This document shows, piece by piece, positions 6,598 through 7,361 of a stretch of DNA of 7,361 bases. The stretch covers positions 1 to 7,361 of the forward strand of contig JAGARS010000063.1 in assembly GCA_017622155.1 (NCBI GenBank), given 5' to 3'. Each line of letters begins with the position of its first letter. The stretch's first letter is position 1. Source of the stretch: Peptococcaceae bacterium. GTDB lineage: Bacteria > Bacillota > Peptococcia > Peptococcales > Peptococcaceae. The translations under genes were made by a program, and so were the position numbers. Under the pieces are notes generated by a model. That model was not told the DNA's origin, ran no database searches, and worked only from the letters and a program-made list of their open reading frames with translations.

Positions 6598-7152
6598 ATG
6601 GCAGATTATACAAACTGGCTCAAACAATGTGTATATCGGTATGAAGGCACAGCACCGCTGAATGTGTATCAGGGAGCCGGGCCGGGAAATACTTCTTTTA
6701 TATTTTACGGCACCGCTATAGTAGATGAAAATCAGCTGCAGGATATTTTCGCACAGCATGGCGGAAAATATGGTGTGCGTGTAGAATGGATGTTTCAGCA
6801 GAAAGGGCAGATTCTGGTGAGCAAATATCAGAGCAGTGTAGATGAAAACACCATGATGCTGGAAGGCCTTGGCGCCGGGGCAGAGAGTGTGCATTTTGAT
6901 GACGGCGACCTGATAGAAGTGATTACCAAGCCCAACAAGCTGCAGGATACCGTTGATATTTTTGAACTGGAAGATATTCAGCTTTTGAAGCATATGCTCA
7001 TCTGGACACCGCGCAATCTGATTCCGATAAACGATGATGAAACCATTACCATGATATTAGGGTTGATGGATGCTGATACCTCCATAGAAGGAATTGTGAA
7101 TGTGACGGCAGATTTCTGGATTTCCGATGATAAAATGGAGAAGTTTGTTTAA
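6598..7152 (+). CDS. YebC/TACO1-like protein lacking the N-terminal helical domain
   Basis: YebC/TACO1 proteins are about 240-250 residues in three domains. They are annotated as transcription regulators, and more recent work points to a role on the ribosome. This 184-residue protein matches by eye from the start of domain II onward. YQGAGPGNTSFIFYG (24-38) fits YEGYGPGG..., FAQHGGKYGVRVEWMFQQKG (51-70) fits the FSKxGGNLG...VAxxFxKKG block, LGAGAESVHFDDGDLIEVIT (91-110) fits LEAGAEDV...DG..V.T, and IEGIVNVTADFWISDD (163-178) fits the D-D-V-Q-x-V-Y-H-N-x-E-I end. The N-terminal helical domain, which begins HSKWANIKHRK in full YebC and carries many basic residues, is absent. An in-frame stop at 6565 and the upstream membrane-protein gene exclude a longer start. 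AGGTG (6588-6592) lies five bases before the ATG. This is probably a diverged paralogue, not the cell's main YebC; its function is unknown. Confidence 0.72.
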   Translation: MADYTNWLKQCVYRYEGTAPLNVYQGAGPGNTSFIFYGTAIVDENQLQDIFAQHGGKYGVRVEWMFQQKGQILVSKYQSSVDENTMMLEGLGAGAESVHFDDGDLIEVITKPNKLQDTVDIFELEDIQLLKHMLIWTPRNLIPINDDETITMILGLMDADTSIEGIVNVTADFWISDDKMEKFV

Positions 7153-7170
7153 CAATTACTTAAAAAATTT

Positions 7171-7203
7171 AACTGCAGTAGATTTTTGTACTGCAGTTTT
7201 TTT
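7171..7203 (+). terminator. Rho-independent terminator ending the operon
   Basis: AACTGCAGTA (7171-7180) and TACTGCAGTT (7189-7198) form a perfect 10-bp stem with an 8-base loop, followed by an uninterrupted T-run to 7203. It begins 18 bases after the YebC-like stop codon. The following AT-rich stretch, 7204-7334, holds no gene I can support. Confidence 0.93.
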
Positions 7204-7334
7204 GTGGTGGTATTTTTGGTGTAAACAAATAAAACGGTATTGCGGCATGAGAATATTTAAAAATCTGATATTAAAAAATATTTTATACTGCTTGTTAAAT
7301 TGAAAAAATTTACAAAGTCGATAAAAGGCAAAGA

Positions 7335-7358
7335 TGTTATACTGAAATAAAGGAGGGG
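7335..7358 (+). promoter_or_regulatory. Extended -10 promoter and Shine-Dalgarno of a gene beyond the right edge
   Basis: TGTTATACT (7335-7343) is an extended -10 box. No good -35 lies 16-18 bases upstream, and TTTACA upstream is too far. AGGAGGGG (7351-7358) is a near-perfect Shine-Dalgarno, so a start codon is expected a few bases past 7361. The start of transcription near 7350 would leave almost no leader before the Shine-Dalgarno. Confidence 0.55.
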
Positions 7359-7361
7359 ATA

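Overview
The window looks like part of a low- to mid-GC Bacillota (Firmicutes) chromosome. The main reasons are a T-box leader, strong AG-rich ribosome binding sites, sigma-A-type promoters with perfect TATAAT boxes, and a Firmicute-style trkA-trkH potassium uptake cluster. Negativicutes or Clostridia are plausible, but the sequence alone does not settle the class.

Layout. (1) Positions 1-275, minus strand: a promoter and T-box riboswitch leader reading out of the left edge. The T-box bulge (UGGC) and the best specifier candidate (UCC) together point to a tRNA-Ser sensor, so the gene beyond the edge is probably serS; this is inference. (2) Positions 276-542: AT-rich spacer with a promoter for the next gene. 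(3) Positions 543-1394: an AT-rich Rpn-family PD-(D/E)XK nuclease gene with its own promoter and its own hairpin terminator, so a stand-alone unit. (4) Positions 1472-7203: one apparent transcription unit. It starts at an extended -10 promoter and runs trkA, trkH, a second trkH (overlapping the first by 14 bases), a small DUF1113/CmpB-type membrane protein, and a short YebC-like protein, then ends at a strong terminator. No convincing terminator or promoter is visible inside it. (5) Positions 7335-7361: an extended -10 promoter and a strong Shine-Dalgarno for a gene that starts just past the right edge.

How the genes fit together. TrkA is the cytosolic, nucleotide-binding gating ring of Trk potassium channels, and TrkH is the membrane channel subunit. 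One TrkA is encoded with two clearly diverged TrkH paralogues whose selectivity-filter loops differ, so the cell could assemble two channel types under one regulator. The two genes behind them have no established link to potassium transport.

The least ordinary item is the last gene. Its 184 residues align by eye with domains II and III of YebC/TACO1 proteins, but the roughly 80-residue N-terminal helical domain is missing and cannot be recovered upstream. No CRISPR array, tRNA, rRNA, insertion sequence or prophage gene is visible.
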